Counted from the stretch's first letter, positions 1 to 10,941 are shown. The stretch: 64,000 nucleotides of DNA from Leptospiraceae bacterium (GCA_024233865.1 JACKPA010000013.1:62001-126000), one strand, 5' to 3'. Notes: a model not told the origin generated them from the sequence alone. Program-made: numbers and translations.

Positions 1-3000
1 CAAATGCGGGTAATAGAAAAGGTGCAGCTACAATACCAACTGGTCCTCCGACAACTGCTACAGTAGCAGCTCCTGCTATAGCAGTTACATGCTGTGGACA
101 AATCTCATGTCCCGAAGGATCGTTGTACATGACGGGATTGCCTTCGGCATACATATATTGATTTGTTCCAAAAGGAGAACTTGTTTGTAAAACGCTATCC
201 GGTTCGAGGAAGCGTCCTATCTTTGGGTCATAGTATCGTGCTTTGTAATAATAGAGTCCTGTTTCTTTGCCTGCACTGAGCGAAGCCGAAGTGTCCTCTT
301 CTTGACCAGTGTATTTGTATCGGTAGATGTCTGGTCCGCCGGAGTGATCTCTGTCAATTTCACCGTAAGGTGTGTAAGATATGATGCTTTTTCCAGAACC
401 AATAGAGGTTCCTGCAACAACTTCTCCGGAGGTATTGGTTATCATGGTGACTGAATCTAAGTGGTCTGTGTGGAAGAAGTAGAGTCCTTCAATTGGAGCG
501 TTGGCAGAACCACCACCTCCGCCACTACCGTCATTATTGGATTGAGCATCGTTTACGGAAGGTGTATCAGGACTGATGACGGATGTAAAAGCAGCGAATG
601 GAAAATTGTCTTTCGATTTCGTGCAGGTGATTAGGGTAAGAGAAAGAGCAAATATGTTACCACAGATAAACACAAATAAACGCAGATTTGTTTGTGTTTG
701 TTGTATAAGTAGTACAATTAGAAGAACAGAGAAAAAAAATGCAAATAAGTATTGTTGGTTTTGCAAGTTGACAAAAGGAATGAAGCTTGATTTGTCTTGT
801 GCTATAACTGCATCCGTTCTTGTCCATTGAGCAATGAGTTCATTATCGTTCTTGACGTAGAGAGTATAGCGAATTGCTACACTTGGAGCAACCTGTATTT
901 CATAGAGTCCGTCTTCAAAATAGTAGATTGCTTCGTCTTTATTGCGGTTGATTTTCTTCTTTCTCATTCCTCTGTAGTCATAGAAGTAGTTGAACTCTTC
1001 TCCTAATCCTGTCACGATGGATGACAGCCTTCCAAGTCCGTCGTGAGTGAATGTATCATTGTTACGTTTTTTGATGTAACCGGATGCGTCATACTCGTAG
1101 GTCTCGGTTACGCTGGAAATTTGGTTTGGAATTGTTACTGACGTGACAGCGTTGGCGTGGTCGGTGTCGGTATAGTCCATTGTAGTGTCTCCTTTTTGGG
1201 TTAGGTTTCCGTTTGTTGTATAGTTGTATTTCTTTTCTCCATAGCTACCTTTGGACTTGATGAGTCTGTTGTAGGTATCAAAGCTAAAAGTTTGCGATTT
1301 CCAAGGATTTGCCAAGTCATTGATCGTGGTGATATTTCCCGAAGTATCATAAAAATAATTTCTGTGGTCTTCCACTCGTTTTGTGGTGCCAGTGGTTAGC
1401 TTGTAAGACGTAAGCCGTTCATTGGTTGTATCATAGATTAGTTCCACAACAACTCCGTTTCCATACGTCTTGGTAAGCTTGCTTGTATCGTATTTGTAGC
1501 TTATCAGTTTTTTATCTTTAACTTTACCATCGGATGTATCCATCTTGATTTCACTTAGTTCTTTGTCATCATAAACATAGGTTGCAATTGTTCCGTCAGG
1601 ATAGATAACTTTTCTCACTCTATTTAAAGAATCATACTTGTACTCAAATTTGATTTTATAATCCTCAATGGAATGAATTTTTTTTACAACATTACCACTT
1701 TTATCAAAAAAGAATTGCGTTTCACCGGAACTGTCTTTTACTTTTGTAACTTTTCCTTTTGAGTTTGCCTGACTTTCATCATAGGAATACTCAACTTCTT
1801 CTTCACCGGCGGTATATTTTTGCAACCTTCCGTATTCATCAAAACTATAGTTGGTTATAGTTCCGCGAGCATCTTTAGTAGATGTTAGATTGCCGGCAAG
1901 GTTGTAGGTAAAAGAAGTTTTTCCGGAATTTGCGTCCGTTTTGGATAAGACATTACTGGCTCTATCATATTCAAAAATGACTTTTTCTCCACCTGGCTTT
2001 GTTATTATTTTTACATTGCCATTTTGATCAAAAGAGTAGGTAGTTATTAGATCACCTACTTTTTGGGACACAATTCGACCGAGAACATCTCTTGTTACAA
2101 TCTCGGTTGGTTTATTTGCGGATGTTTGAGTAACGGTGAACTTATTGTAAGAATAAGTCGTTTCATTCCCATCGTGGATAGCTATTTTTGTCACCCTACC
2201 TTCCGAATCGTTGTACTCCAAATTTGTGAATTTAGGCGAATCTTGACCTGAAATATAAGGTTCTGATTGACTGATTAATCTTCTCAAATAATCATAAACA
2301 AAATTTTCTGTGTAAACTTTTCCGTCTTTAGAGGAAGTTTCCTTTTTGATAACCTTGTTTTCGTTATCAAGGTAGGTTTTTGTCCACGTGTAGGTTTCTT
2401 TTTGACCTATGAGAGGAAGTGGAAAAATACTTACATTCTCGGAATCTTCTACAACCTGTTCTCTTGCTTCCACATAACGGTTAGTCGGAGAATCGGAGTA
2501 AATAAATTGATTGCTCCAGTCAGGTTCTCCAGGTTTTTTTAATTCGGTAATTCTCTCATATTTGTCATATTTTACCTCCATAACTCCACCGTTCGGATTT
2601 GTCTTTTTTATCAATTCACCGCTAACAGAGTCGTATCCATAGTACATTGTATGCCCAATGTGATTGGTTACTTCCGTTGCCTGTGAATTTTGGCCATAAG
2701 TAATTTTTGTAATTTTACCCATCGGATCTGTAACGGATATGATGTTTCCTTTACCATCATGCTCAAAACTCAGGGTTGCCCACTTGCCCGGCTCGATTTC
2801 CGTAGAACTGCTGGAGAGGTTTGCTCCTGTGTAGGTATAGACCCGATTGTCTATAACTACACCATTTGACTTTTTGGTGTAAGTAGAAACTTGATTCAGT
2901 GAAGAATAAGACTTTACAACTTCGGTAATGCTACCTTCTATGTTCGTAGTTTCTTTAGTGACATTTCCGTTTGTATCGTATTCGTAAGAAATCGTGTTTT

Positions 3001-4529
3001 GGGAAAAGTAGTTCCCGTTTTCGTAGATTGTGTCGTTTTGCGATTTGACTCTGTGGGACAGTGTACCGTTTGGTGTTGTGACTTTCTCGTATTGGATGGA
3101 TACTTCATCTTGTAAATTTCCATCTGCTTGGTAGGTTGTGATTTTTGCAGGTTTGCCAAGTTCGATAATGTCGCTTTGGTTGTATTCCGTTACTTGAGTA
3201 GAAACTTTTTTCGCTTCCCCTTGCGGAGTGATAACAGACGTTTCTTTAGTCGTAGACTTAAAACCCAAATTTCCCATTTCATCGTTATTTCCAATATGAA
3301 CTTTGGAATCACTGTATTGGTAGGTCTCTTTTGTAATTGGCAGACCGTCACCCGAATTTGTCTCTACACTTGTCACCAAGTGATCACCTATGTCAACTTT
3401 TCCATCTCCGTTCACGTCTGCAAAAGAGACGTTTTTGTAGTTTGTAGAGCCAAGTGCAAAGGCATACTCGGAAGATGAACTCGTAGAGGTGGTTATGTCG
3501 ATTCGATGCACAACCATTTTATCAAGACTGTTTTTGTTTATGGTTATCCATTCAGGTTTTCGGTCGGAGTCTATGTCAGACAAAAATCGTAAACTGTTTT
3601 CACTGTCTGCATAGCTAACCTCTATTTGAATGGGATTCGAGTTAAAACCCGTACCGTTGGAAAGATAGATTTTGAAACGGGTTTTGTTTTCCGAAGGAGA
3701 GTCATAGACCATTACAAGGTCTGTCCTACCATCAGCGTTCATGTCGATAGCAAAATTATTGGAAGTTAATTTTATATCATTTGGATCATATCCTATATTG
3801 TCAATTACAAGTAAGGAATTGATTCGTAGTTGCCATCCTTGAGAAGCCAGGAATTCTTGGTATTCGCTTTCCGTAATCTTGGCTACGTATATGTGATTGT
3901 CATTCTTGCCACCCGTAATTTTTATTAGATCGGTTTTTCCATCCTTGTCTACGTCATCCATAAAGATCATAGGACCTATCTGCATCCCTAATATGCAATA
4001 GTCTCCCATGAGTGCTACACCTTCCGCACATTTTTCTTGAACGTTTATACCCAATTTGGCTGCTGCTGCCCTATAAGTAGAAGACGCGCTACAATCACAA
4101 TAAGACTTGATTTCGTCACACTTTGCTTGGTTATAAAAAGGAACTCTATAATCTAGATGAATAAATCCGGAAACGTTATCTAATTTCGTTGCGGTCATCA
4201 GAATCATAGTGAACACCAGCAGATTCGTCTCTGGAAATAAAGTGTAAACTTGGCATCTGCCAACCAACTCCAAAAAACCCGTTTTGTGTGTTGGAGTTGT
4301 AAACCAATTGAACACTCGGTTGAAAAGCGTTCGACGTGGGTAGTTCAATGTCGATTGTCATGTTTGCTTTTCCGTTTGCGTCTACGGTAATTTCCGGGAG
4401 GGATTGGGGTAATTCCACTTGGCTTATAGTATCGCTAAGGAAAAAAACAGACAAAAGCGTAACAAAAAGAGTTTTTAATGTCTTTTTTATGTAAAGATTT
4501 CTGGGGGGGCAAATATTTGAAATTTTCAT
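1..4529 (-). pseudogene. SpvB/FG-GAP/RHS-repeat giant protein, frameshifted near its 5' end and cut by the left edge
   Basis: The minus strand encodes a toxin-complex/RHS-like surface or secreted protein. The first 117 codons (4529-4176) carry a signal-like hydrophobic stretch and an SpvB-type region (FFGVGWQMPSLHFISRDESAG), then hit TAA at 4178-4176. The rest continues in the +1 frame, open from about 4270 to position 1; an ATG lies at 4198 in that frame. Spot checks near 3060, 1740, 780 and 121 keep that frame. It holds FG-GAP/EF-like units (DVDKDGKTD, DMNADGRTD, DVNGDGKVD), many YD/RHS repeats, two adjacent hydrophobic segments near 760-620, and an RHS core with YYYKARYYDPKIGRFLEPDS and NPVMYNDPSGHE near 260-100. 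The variable C-terminal tail starts at about 105 and leaves the window. It could be a real frameshift, programmed shift, coupled second start or sequencing error. Confidence 0.85.
274..293. repeat. 20-bp palindromic repeat lying in frame in the RHS core
   Basis: CACTGAGCGAAGCCGAAGTG has complementary CACT/AGTG ends around a CTGAGCG..GCCGAAG-type core shared with repeats elsewhere in the window. On the minus strand it is translated as part of the run TSASLSAG between the GQEED and ETGLYYYKARYYDP blocks, which normally sit next to each other in RHS core domains. The reading frame is preserved. Confidence 0.6.
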
Positions 4530-4820
4530 AACCTTCTTTCTTGAAATAACTTCTTAAAGTAACCAAATGAGGAAAACAAAATTAAATTTGCAAGTAGTAT
4601 TTAGAATTTTTTTATTTTCTTTAGAAAAAAAGTTGTTGGTTATAGTTAAACAAGACAGTTCTTTATGTAATCTACAGCTTGTATTTTATTGTCATACAGG
4701 TAGTACCACCATGGTTAAAATACAACAAAACTAAAAAAAATATTAGCAAACATTTATTTAGTTGTTATATTTTGTCTTGGTTTTATGTTAGAATTCTAAA
4801 CCACAGGAGACTTATTAAGC

Positions 4821-5372
4821 ATGAAAAAAAAAGATAATTTTATAGATGTTATACCCACCAATTTGGACATATTAGTTTATTCGTTTGATGTAGATAGATT
4901 GCAAAAAAACAATGAGGATTACCACCTATTCCCTATTACATCTTCTATCCATAAAACGTTGATCTATCTTAACAATTCACGCAAGGAATCTATCCAAAAT
5001 AAAGATTTCACCATCTATTTGGGAGATTCTATGTCCGGATTCGGTGATTATTTTTATGTTGGAATCACAAGAAAAATAAACTCTCATATACAAAATCAAT
5101 TTTTGAGAAATTTTAAAAACATTCATGGTTTTATCAAGTGCAGTGAATCCAACCTCCAAAGCATGCCACTCTATCCTAGATACCGATTTTTTAAAGGCAA
5201 ACTAATACAGTACCAAAGTTCAGGAGCTGGTAATGTTATTGTAGACAAAGCAACCGGTATCCATTGGGAAATAAGAAAAACGGTAACAGAAAAATTTTTA
5301 AAAAAAGCAGAAGATTTTTATAGAATTTATTCAAACAAACACCCTAAAAAAGAAACCACATTGGTAAGGTAA
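4821..5372 (+). CDS. hypothetical protein, 183 residues
   Basis: I do not recognise this protein. It is soluble: no signal peptide or membrane segment. It is rich in Lys, Asn, Tyr and Phe, with mixed hydrophobic patches such as DFTIYLGDSMSGFGDYFYVGITRK near residues 62-85 and a basic C-terminus. An AGGAG lies 11 bases before the ATG, which supports the start. It stands alone, divergent from the RHS gene and followed by a 424-base gap before the sensor kinase cluster. The coding context (length, ribosome site, codon use like neighbours) supports a real gene, but no function can be assigned. Confidence 0.65.
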   Translation: MKKKDNFIDVIPTNLDILVYSFDVDRLQKNNEDYHLFPITSSIHKTLIYLNNSRKESIQNKDFTIYLGDSMSGFGDYFYVGITRKINSHIQNQFLRNFKNIHGFIKCSESNLQSMPLYPRYRFFKGKLIQYQSSGAGNVIVDKATGIHWEIRKTVTEKFLKKAEDFYRIYSNKHPKKETTLVR

Positions 5373-5796
5373 ATTTTTCCTTTTGAAAACTATGTTTTCG
5401 CTCCCGGAATGTAGAAATGAAGGGAGCATTTGTAAAAAAATTTATGGATTTTTAGTATAGGTCACTATTCCACCACCTTCCACATAAATTCTTCCTCCTT
5501 TCCTTTAGTTTTGGAAAGATTGAAACTAAAATTTCCTTTGAATGTTTTACCGGTATTGAATCCAAGAGACAACTTTTATTGCAAAATTATATTTAAAAGA
5601 ATTGAGAGTGTTATAAATTGGGGTAAAACCATCTACTATGTCTCCATGTCGTATTACAAGGTATTTACGTGTAATAGATTTATTTTTCCGTAAAAATATT
5701 TTTTGAAAGAAAGAAATTATTCTTGAATAAAATTAAAATATAATTTTTTGATAAAAGTTACTTAAAAAATCCATGTTATATGGATAGTTCGTCACC
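5373..5796. other. intergenic region, no gene seen
   Basis: AT-rich spacer of 424 bases. The only structure I see is a weak hairpin at 5410-5437 (GCTCCC ... GGGAGC, 16-base loop), perhaps a degenerate terminator for the upstream gene or a decayed copy of the palindromic repeat family. The short open frame at 5511-5693 has no ribosome site or recognisable protein features and is left out. A promoter for the kinase cluster should lie here but is not obvious. Confidence 0.4.
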
Positions 5797-8445
5797 ATGA
5801 AACAAAAATTAAATGTGATAAAAAATGAAATCATTAACAAAATCATTTTTATGTGGATGATATTTTCTATTCCAGCGTATATCATGTTATTATTGAGGTG
5901 GTTTAAAGTTGGTTGGCTACCAATGTATTATTTATATACAGTTTTATTATTAGTTTTAGTTGTATTATTTTTTGCTCGAAAAATCCTAACTTTTTATATA
6001 AAAATCCAATCAATCTTGATAATTTTTCTTATTATTGGAATAGCTGGATTTTATAATTATGGTTTTGCTGGTGGATTTTATTTTACATTAATAGCAATCA
6101 TTGCAGTAAGAGAGTTATACAAATACTTTTTAAAAATCATCGAAGAAAAGGATGAAAATGCAAATCAACTCAAAGAAAGTGAAGAAAAATTTCGAATTTT
6201 ATTTGAAAAAAATCATTCTATAAAATTGGCGATTGAGCCCGGCACAGGCAATATCGTTGACGCGAATATAGCAGCAATTGAATTTTATGGATACCCTAAA
6301 GAAAAAATCCTAAGCATGAATATTAGCGATATAAACATCTTGTCGGTGGAAGATATAAAAAAAGAATTACAAGCAGCCGCTAAGGAAGAAAGAAATTATT
6401 TTAATTTTAAACACAAAAAAGCCAATGGAGAAATTAGTGATGTTGAAGTATATTCAACTCCTTTAAAATTGAAGAGAAAAAAAATACTATACAGCATAAT
6501 TCATGATACCACAGACCGCAAAAAAGCAGAAAAAGCATTAAAAGAAAGTGAAAAAAGACTAAGACTATTTTTAGCACATGTTCCTTCTGTAGTTTATCGT
6601 TGTAAAATGGATGAACATCGGACTATGGAAATAATAAGCAATCAGATAGAAAAGCTTTCCGGTTATCCCGTTTCTGATTTTATCAACAACCACAAAAAGA
6701 GTTATGCCAGCATCATACACCCGGATGATACAAAGCATGTTGAACATATTATCCAAGAAAATATAGCTTATAAACAGGTATTTACTCTAGAATATAGGAT
6801 TTTGGATATAGATGGAAATATTCATTGGGTCTATGAAAGAGGCGTTATTGAACTTGATGATAATGGAAATGTAAAATATTTGGATGGTGTAATAAATGAC
6901 ATTACGGAAAGGAAAGAGCTTGAATTAGAGCTAAGTCGTTATCGAAATCAATTGCAAGATTTGGTCCAAGAACGAACCGAAGAACTATTAAAAGAAAAGA
7001 AAAATGCAGAAGTTGCCAACCAAGCAAAAAGTGAATTCCTTGCCAATATGAGTCATGAAATACGGACTCCCCTGAATGCTGTAATAGGGTTTAGTGAGTT
7101 GCTTTCTTCTTTTGCTATTGACGAAAAACAAAAAAGTTATGTGGAATCAATAAAGATTGCAGGTCAAAACTTACTTACTTTGATAAATGATATTTTAGAC
7201 CTGTCGAAATTAGAAGCAAACAAACTAGCAATTCAATCCATTCCTATAAACCTACCAACTTTTGTTCAAGAAGTGTGTCAGATTTTTACTTTAAAAGCAA
7301 AGGAAAAGAACATACAATTATCTGTCTGGATATCCTCAAAAATTCCTAAGGCACTGTTGTTAGATGAGATTAGGATACGTCAAATTCTCTTTAATCTAAT
7401 TAGTAATGCCATAAAATTTACAGACCAAGGTTTTGTAAAAGTTAAAGTCAGACCTTTTCATTTAAAAAACACAAACGATTTAAGTTTGATTTTTTCCGTA
7501 GAAGATTCTGGCATAGGGATTCCTATAGAACATCATAAAATTATTTTTGAATCCTTTAAACAATATAGCGGGCAGGATTCAAGAAAACATGGGGGCACAG
7601 GTTTGGGTTTAACCATTACTAAAAAATTGGTTGAAATGATGAATGGCAGAATTCGTGTAAGGAGCAAGCCAAATAAAGGAAGCAAATTCTTATTCGTTCT
7701 AAAAAATATACAAATATCCGAAAAAGAGGTAACAAATAATAAGTCTATTCAATTCGATTTTAAAGAGATTCATTTTCAAAAAGCTACAATTTTGATTATA
7801 GATGATATAGAATCAAATCGAAAAATGCTAAGTGAATGGTTGAGTCATGTAGGGCTTACCGTGATAGAAGCAGAAGATGGTATACAAGGAGTAGAGTATG
7901 CAAATAACCATTTACCAGATTTAATTTTAATGGATGTCATAATGCCCAATATGGATGGATTGGAAGCAACAGAAAAGATCAAGCAAAATCCTAAAACAAG
8001 TAATATACCTGTAATTATTCTTACTGCTTCTTATATGGACATAGAGAAATTAGCTAGTCATAAAAATTTATTTGAAAGTTACCTTTTAAAACCCATAAAA
8101 GCCAAAGAACTTTTTTATGAGATAGCTAAGTTTTTAAAAACACATATTATAACAAAACAAGAAAATCCCTCTTTAAAAAATGAACCAAAATTAAATAAAA
8201 AAGAATTGGGTAGTCTAAGAACCATCCTTAAAAAGGAATTTCTCCCACGTTTGGAAGAACTATGTACAGGTTATGAGATGAATGAAATCACTCTGTTTGC
8301 TCAAGATTTATTGATTTTAGGTGAGAAATATCAACACAACAAGGTTACCAATTACGCTAAAGGCATTATTCAATACGCAGAAAACTTTGATATTAGAAAC
8401 CTTATGATAAACCTAAACCAGTTTCTGGAATTGATGAATGAATAA
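5797..8445 (+). CDS. membrane hybrid histidine kinase with two PAS domains and a receiver
   Basis: A two-component hybrid sensor kinase. Residues 15-105 hold about four membrane helices. A PAS domain follows at about 128-240 and a second PAS/PAC at about 250-375 (ending VINDITERKELE), then a coiled coil and the dimerisation/phosphoacceptor box with His420 (NMSHEIRTP). The ATPase domain has the N box at Asn537 (NLISNAIKF), DSGIGIP near 570 and GGTGLGL near 599-605. A receiver domain at about 662-780 has phosphoacceptor Asp713 (LILMDVIMP). About 100 further residues follow and could be a degenerate phosphotransfer-type tail, though I see no clear His motif. It opens a run of three signalling genes; the next begins 15 bases later with a good AAGGAG site. 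Its signal is unknown. Confidence 0.95.
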   Translation: MKQKLNVIKNEIINKIIFMWMIFSIPAYIMLLLRWFKVGWLPMYYLYTVLLLVLVVLFFARKILTFYIKIQSILIIFLIIGIAGFYNYGFAGGFYFTLIAIIAVRELYKYFLKIIEEKDENANQLKESEEKFRILFEKNHSIKLAIEPGTGNIVDANIAAIEFYGYPKEKILSMNISDINILSVEDIKKELQAAAKEERNYFNFKHKKANGEISDVEVYSTPLKLKRKKILYSIIHDTTDRKKAEKALKESEKRLRLFLAHVPSVVYRCKMDEHRTMEIISNQIEKLSGYPVSDFINNHKKSYASIIHPDDTKHVEHIIQENIAYKQVFTLEYRILDIDGNIHWVYERGVIELDDNGNVKYLDGVINDITERKELELELSRYRNQLQDLVQERTEELLKEKKNAEVANQAKSEFLANMSHEIRTPLNAVIGFSELLSSFAIDEKQKSYVESIKIAGQNLLTLINDILDLSKLEANKLAIQSIPINLPTFVQEVCQIFTLKAKEKNIQLSVWISSKIPKALLLDEIRIRQILFNLISNAIKFTDQGFVKVKVRPFHLKNTNDLSLIFSVEDSGIGIPIEHHKIIFESFKQYSGQDSRKHGGTGLGLTITKKLVEMMNGRIRVRSKPNKGSKFLFVLKNIQISEKEVTNNKSIQFDFKEIHFQKATILIIDDIESNRKMLSEWLSHVGLTVIEAEDGIQGVEYANNHLPDLILMDVIMPNMDGLEATEKIKQNPKTSNIPVIILTASYMDIEKLASHKNLFESYLLKPIKAKELFYEIAKFLKTHIITKQENPSLKNEPKLNKKELGSLRTILKKEFLPRLEELCTGYEMNEITLFAQDLLILGEKYQHNKVTNYAKGIIQYAENFDIRNLMINLNQFLELMNE

Positions 8446-8460
8446 AGGAGTAGAAATAAA

Positions 8461-9639
8461 ATGGAACAGGATAAGAAGTTTTTAATTCTCATTGTTGATG
8501 ATAATTTTGAAAATCTTCAAGTATTAGGAAGTTCTCTTCAAACAGTTGGTTATACTCTAACATTAGCTCCTAGTGGAACAATTGCTTTGGATTTTTTGAA
8601 GAAAAAAAAACCGGACTTAATACTTTTAGATATAATGATGCCAGAAATAGATGGATATGAAGTCTGTAAAATAATAAAGAGTAATGATGAAACAAAAGAC
8701 ATTCCAATAATTTTCTTAACAGCTAAAACAGATGTAGATAATATTGTTAAAGGTTTTGAGTATGGAGCAGTTGATTATATTACCAAACCCTTTAATAAAA
8801 AAGAATTACTGATAAGAGTATCCACCCACCTGGAACTAAAGAATACAAAAGACAAGCTGATTCAAAAAATGAATGAGTTAAAGTTTACAAAAGAGCAACT
8901 TGTCCAAAAAGTAGTTGAGTTAGATTTAGCAAATCAAACCAAAGACAAGTTCTTTTCTATTATAGCGCATGACCTATCTAATCTATTTGGAAGTTTTATT
9001 AATCTTATGGAAATGTGGAAATTTTATAAAAATGGGTATCCGGAGGATAAGTTTGTTAAGACATTGAACTCCATCCAAAGTTCTGCAAGAACAGGCTACG
9101 AACTTTTGGTGAATTTGTTAGATTGGTCTAGAACACAAACTGGAAAAATTGATTTCAAACTGGAAAAGCTTAACTTAAAACATATCATTGAAGAAAATTT
9201 TGTATTATTAGAAAGCAATGCAAACAAAAAAAATATCAATTTGGTTATGGATATTTCCGAAGGTGTTATGATTAATGCTGATAGAAATATGATAAATACG
9301 GTGATCCGAAATCTCATATCCAATGCCATCAAATTCACACTAAATGGTGGAAAAATAGAAATTATTTCCGAAGTGAAAAAGAATTTTGTTGAAATCATTG
9401 TAAAAGATAATGGTATAGGTATGGAAGAAGAAGACATTAAAAAGTTATTCAGGATTGATACAAAACATAGAACATTAGGAACCAATGATGAGAAAGGAAC
9501 TGGGCTAGGTCTAAATTTATGTAAAGAATTTATAAATAAACACGGTGGGAAAATTTGGGTAAACAGCATCCCAAATATAGGGAGCCAATTTTTTATTAGT
9601 CTTCCACATTCTTTAAATGGAGAAAATCAACATGTATAA
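8461..9639 (+). CDS. response regulator-histidine kinase fusion (REC-HisKA-HATPase), soluble
   Basis: A cytoplasmic protein of 392 residues. The N-terminal receiver (about 5-125) has the acidic pair at 13-14, phosphoacceptor Asp57 (LILLDIMMP) and the KP lysine at about 109. A coiled-coil linker leads to a histidine kinase core with His170 in FSIIAHDLSN, N box NLISNAIKF, DNGIGM and GTGLGLNL. Such REC-kinase proteins usually take a phosphate from a hybrid kinase and pass it on, so the upstream hybrid kinase is a natural partner (inference). The gene is preceded by AAAGGAGTAG, sits 15 bases after the previous stop, and its end overlaps the next gene, indicating one operon. Confidence 0.93.
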   Translation: MEQDKKFLILIVDDNFENLQVLGSSLQTVGYTLTLAPSGTIALDFLKKKKPDLILLDIMMPEIDGYEVCKIIKSNDETKDIPIIFLTAKTDVDNIVKGFEYGAVDYITKPFNKKELLIRVSTHLELKNTKDKLIQKMNELKFTKEQLVQKVVELDLANQTKDKFFSIIAHDLSNLFGSFINLMEMWKFYKNGYPEDKFVKTLNSIQSSARTGYELLVNLLDWSRTQTGKIDFKLEKLNLKHIIEENFVLLESNANKKNINLVMDISEGVMINADRNMINTVIRNLISNAIKFTLNGGKIEIISEVKKNFVEIIVKDNGIGMEEEDIKKLFRIDTKHRTLGTNDEKGTGLGLNLCKEFINKHGGKIWVNSIPNIGSQFFISLPHSLNGENQHV

Positions 9640-10855
9640 AAAACCCTTAAAAAGAATACTCGTAGCAGAAGATCAGCCGGATTTATCTGACATGATGGAA
9701 ATGATTTTACAAAATTATCACTATCAAATTACTATTTGTAGAAATGGAAAAGAAGCTCTGGAAAAATATTTAAAACAACCTTTTCCTGTAATTGTTACCG
9801 ACCTAAATATGCCAAAATATGATGGTGAATACTTGATTGATGAATTGAATGAAAGAAAAGCAATGCCAATTCTTTTGGTTCATACCGTTGTTTCGGATAT
9901 AAATAAAGTTATTGAACTGATGAAAAAAGGTGTGTATGACTATATCCTAAAACCACTAATTAAAGAGGATTTTATACACCGTATTACTAAGGCATTTGAT
10001 CATTACCAATCACAAAAGTTTCAGCAAACTATAGAAAAAGAAAGGGAAATCAGAACGAATTATCAACTCAATTGGAGTCTTTGGCGTGAAGAAACTCTTA
10101 ACAGAAACATGGATAAAAAAGAACTCCTTTTGTTTGAAAGTCTAAAGACAAACTTTAGCCAAGGACAAGGATTTGGTATCTTAGTTACTACTATGAACTT
10201 AATTAAATCTGTCTCTCAACTTAAAGGTGACTATTACCAGGTTGAAAAGGAAATTATGGAAATGGTTTTTTCCAATGTAAATTCTCTTAACAAAGTAATC
10301 GAATTATTTAGCGAGATAGGTAAAATTATAAGAGATGGTCTAAAGCTTGAAATAATTTTGTTTACTGAGTTTTATAAAATTGTTAATGAATTAATTCAAA
10401 ATTTGGATAATTACGCAAAAGAGAAACAGCAAACTGTGAAACTGTATCAAAATGCAACTTCAAATAAAGAGTATAAACTTAAAATCAATAAAGAATACAT
10501 GAAAACTGCATTAAAAGAACTATTTCTCAATGCGTTTAAATATTCCAATAGAAATTCTGAAATAGTAGTCATGACAGAGATTGTTGAAAATACAATTTTT
10601 ATCTCTATTTTAAATAATCCTGAAATTGAGATCCCTGAAGAATGTTCTCAGCTCATTTTTGAACCATTTTATAGAATTTCCAAATTTGTTTATGATTCTT
10701 ATCCTACTTATGACATAGGACTTGGATTAACTCTTGTTGATAAAATCGTGAGACATCATTCCGGCAGAATAACAATGTTCAATGTAAAAAGCTATCTGCA
10801 AGAAAGTTCCAATCGTTTAAATAACTTTCAGATAGAACTACCTATAGAAAATTAA
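9632..10855 (+). CDS. receiver plus HATPase protein without a clear phosphoacceptor His
   Basis: The receiver domain spans about residues 5-120, with phosphoacceptor Asp57 in VIVTDLNMP and KP at about 109 (numbered from the ATG at 9632). A helical middle leads to a C-terminal ATPase domain with LKELFLNAFKYSN as the N box and YDIGLGLTLVDKIV as the G2 box. No H-E/D-x-x-P/N phosphoacceptor box is visible between them, so it may be a divergent kinase, an anti-sigma-type ATPase or a phosphate-accepting partner. I chose the ATG at 9632 over the upstream one at 9617 because GGAG lies 9 bases before it. It overlaps the preceding stop by 8 bases, consistent with translational coupling. Confidence 0.85.
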   Translation: MYKKPLKRILVAEDQPDLSDMMEMILQNYHYQITICRNGKEALEKYLKQPFPVIVTDLNMPKYDGEYLIDELNERKAMPILLVHTVVSDINKVIELMKKGVYDYILKPLIKEDFIHRITKAFDHYQSQKFQQTIEKEREIRTNYQLNWSLWREETLNRNMDKKELLLFESLKTNFSQGQGFGILVTTMNLIKSVSQLKGDYYQVEKEIMEMVFSNVNSLNKVIELFSEIGKIIRDGLKLEIILFTEFYKIVNELIQNLDNYAKEKQQTVKLYQNATSNKEYKLKINKEYMKTALKELFLNAFKYSNRNSEIVVMTEIVENTIFISILNNPEIEIPEECSQLIFEPFYRISKFVYDSYPTYDIGLGLTLVDKIVRHHSGRITMFNVKSYLQESSNRLNNFQIELPIEN

Positions 10856-10941
10856 AAATTAAGTCTTAAAGTATTGAATATGAACAATTACAATATTTGA
10901 CAACGATCAGCCTTTTTTACAGACTGAAAGCCTGTAGTACT

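Noticed and set aside
5511..5693. Short open frame between the orphan gene and the kinase
   Set aside because: No ribosome site, no protein-like features, random A/T-rich composition.
10919..10935. Inverted repeat after aroB as a terminator
   Set aside because: The stem is short and imperfect with no T run on either strand.
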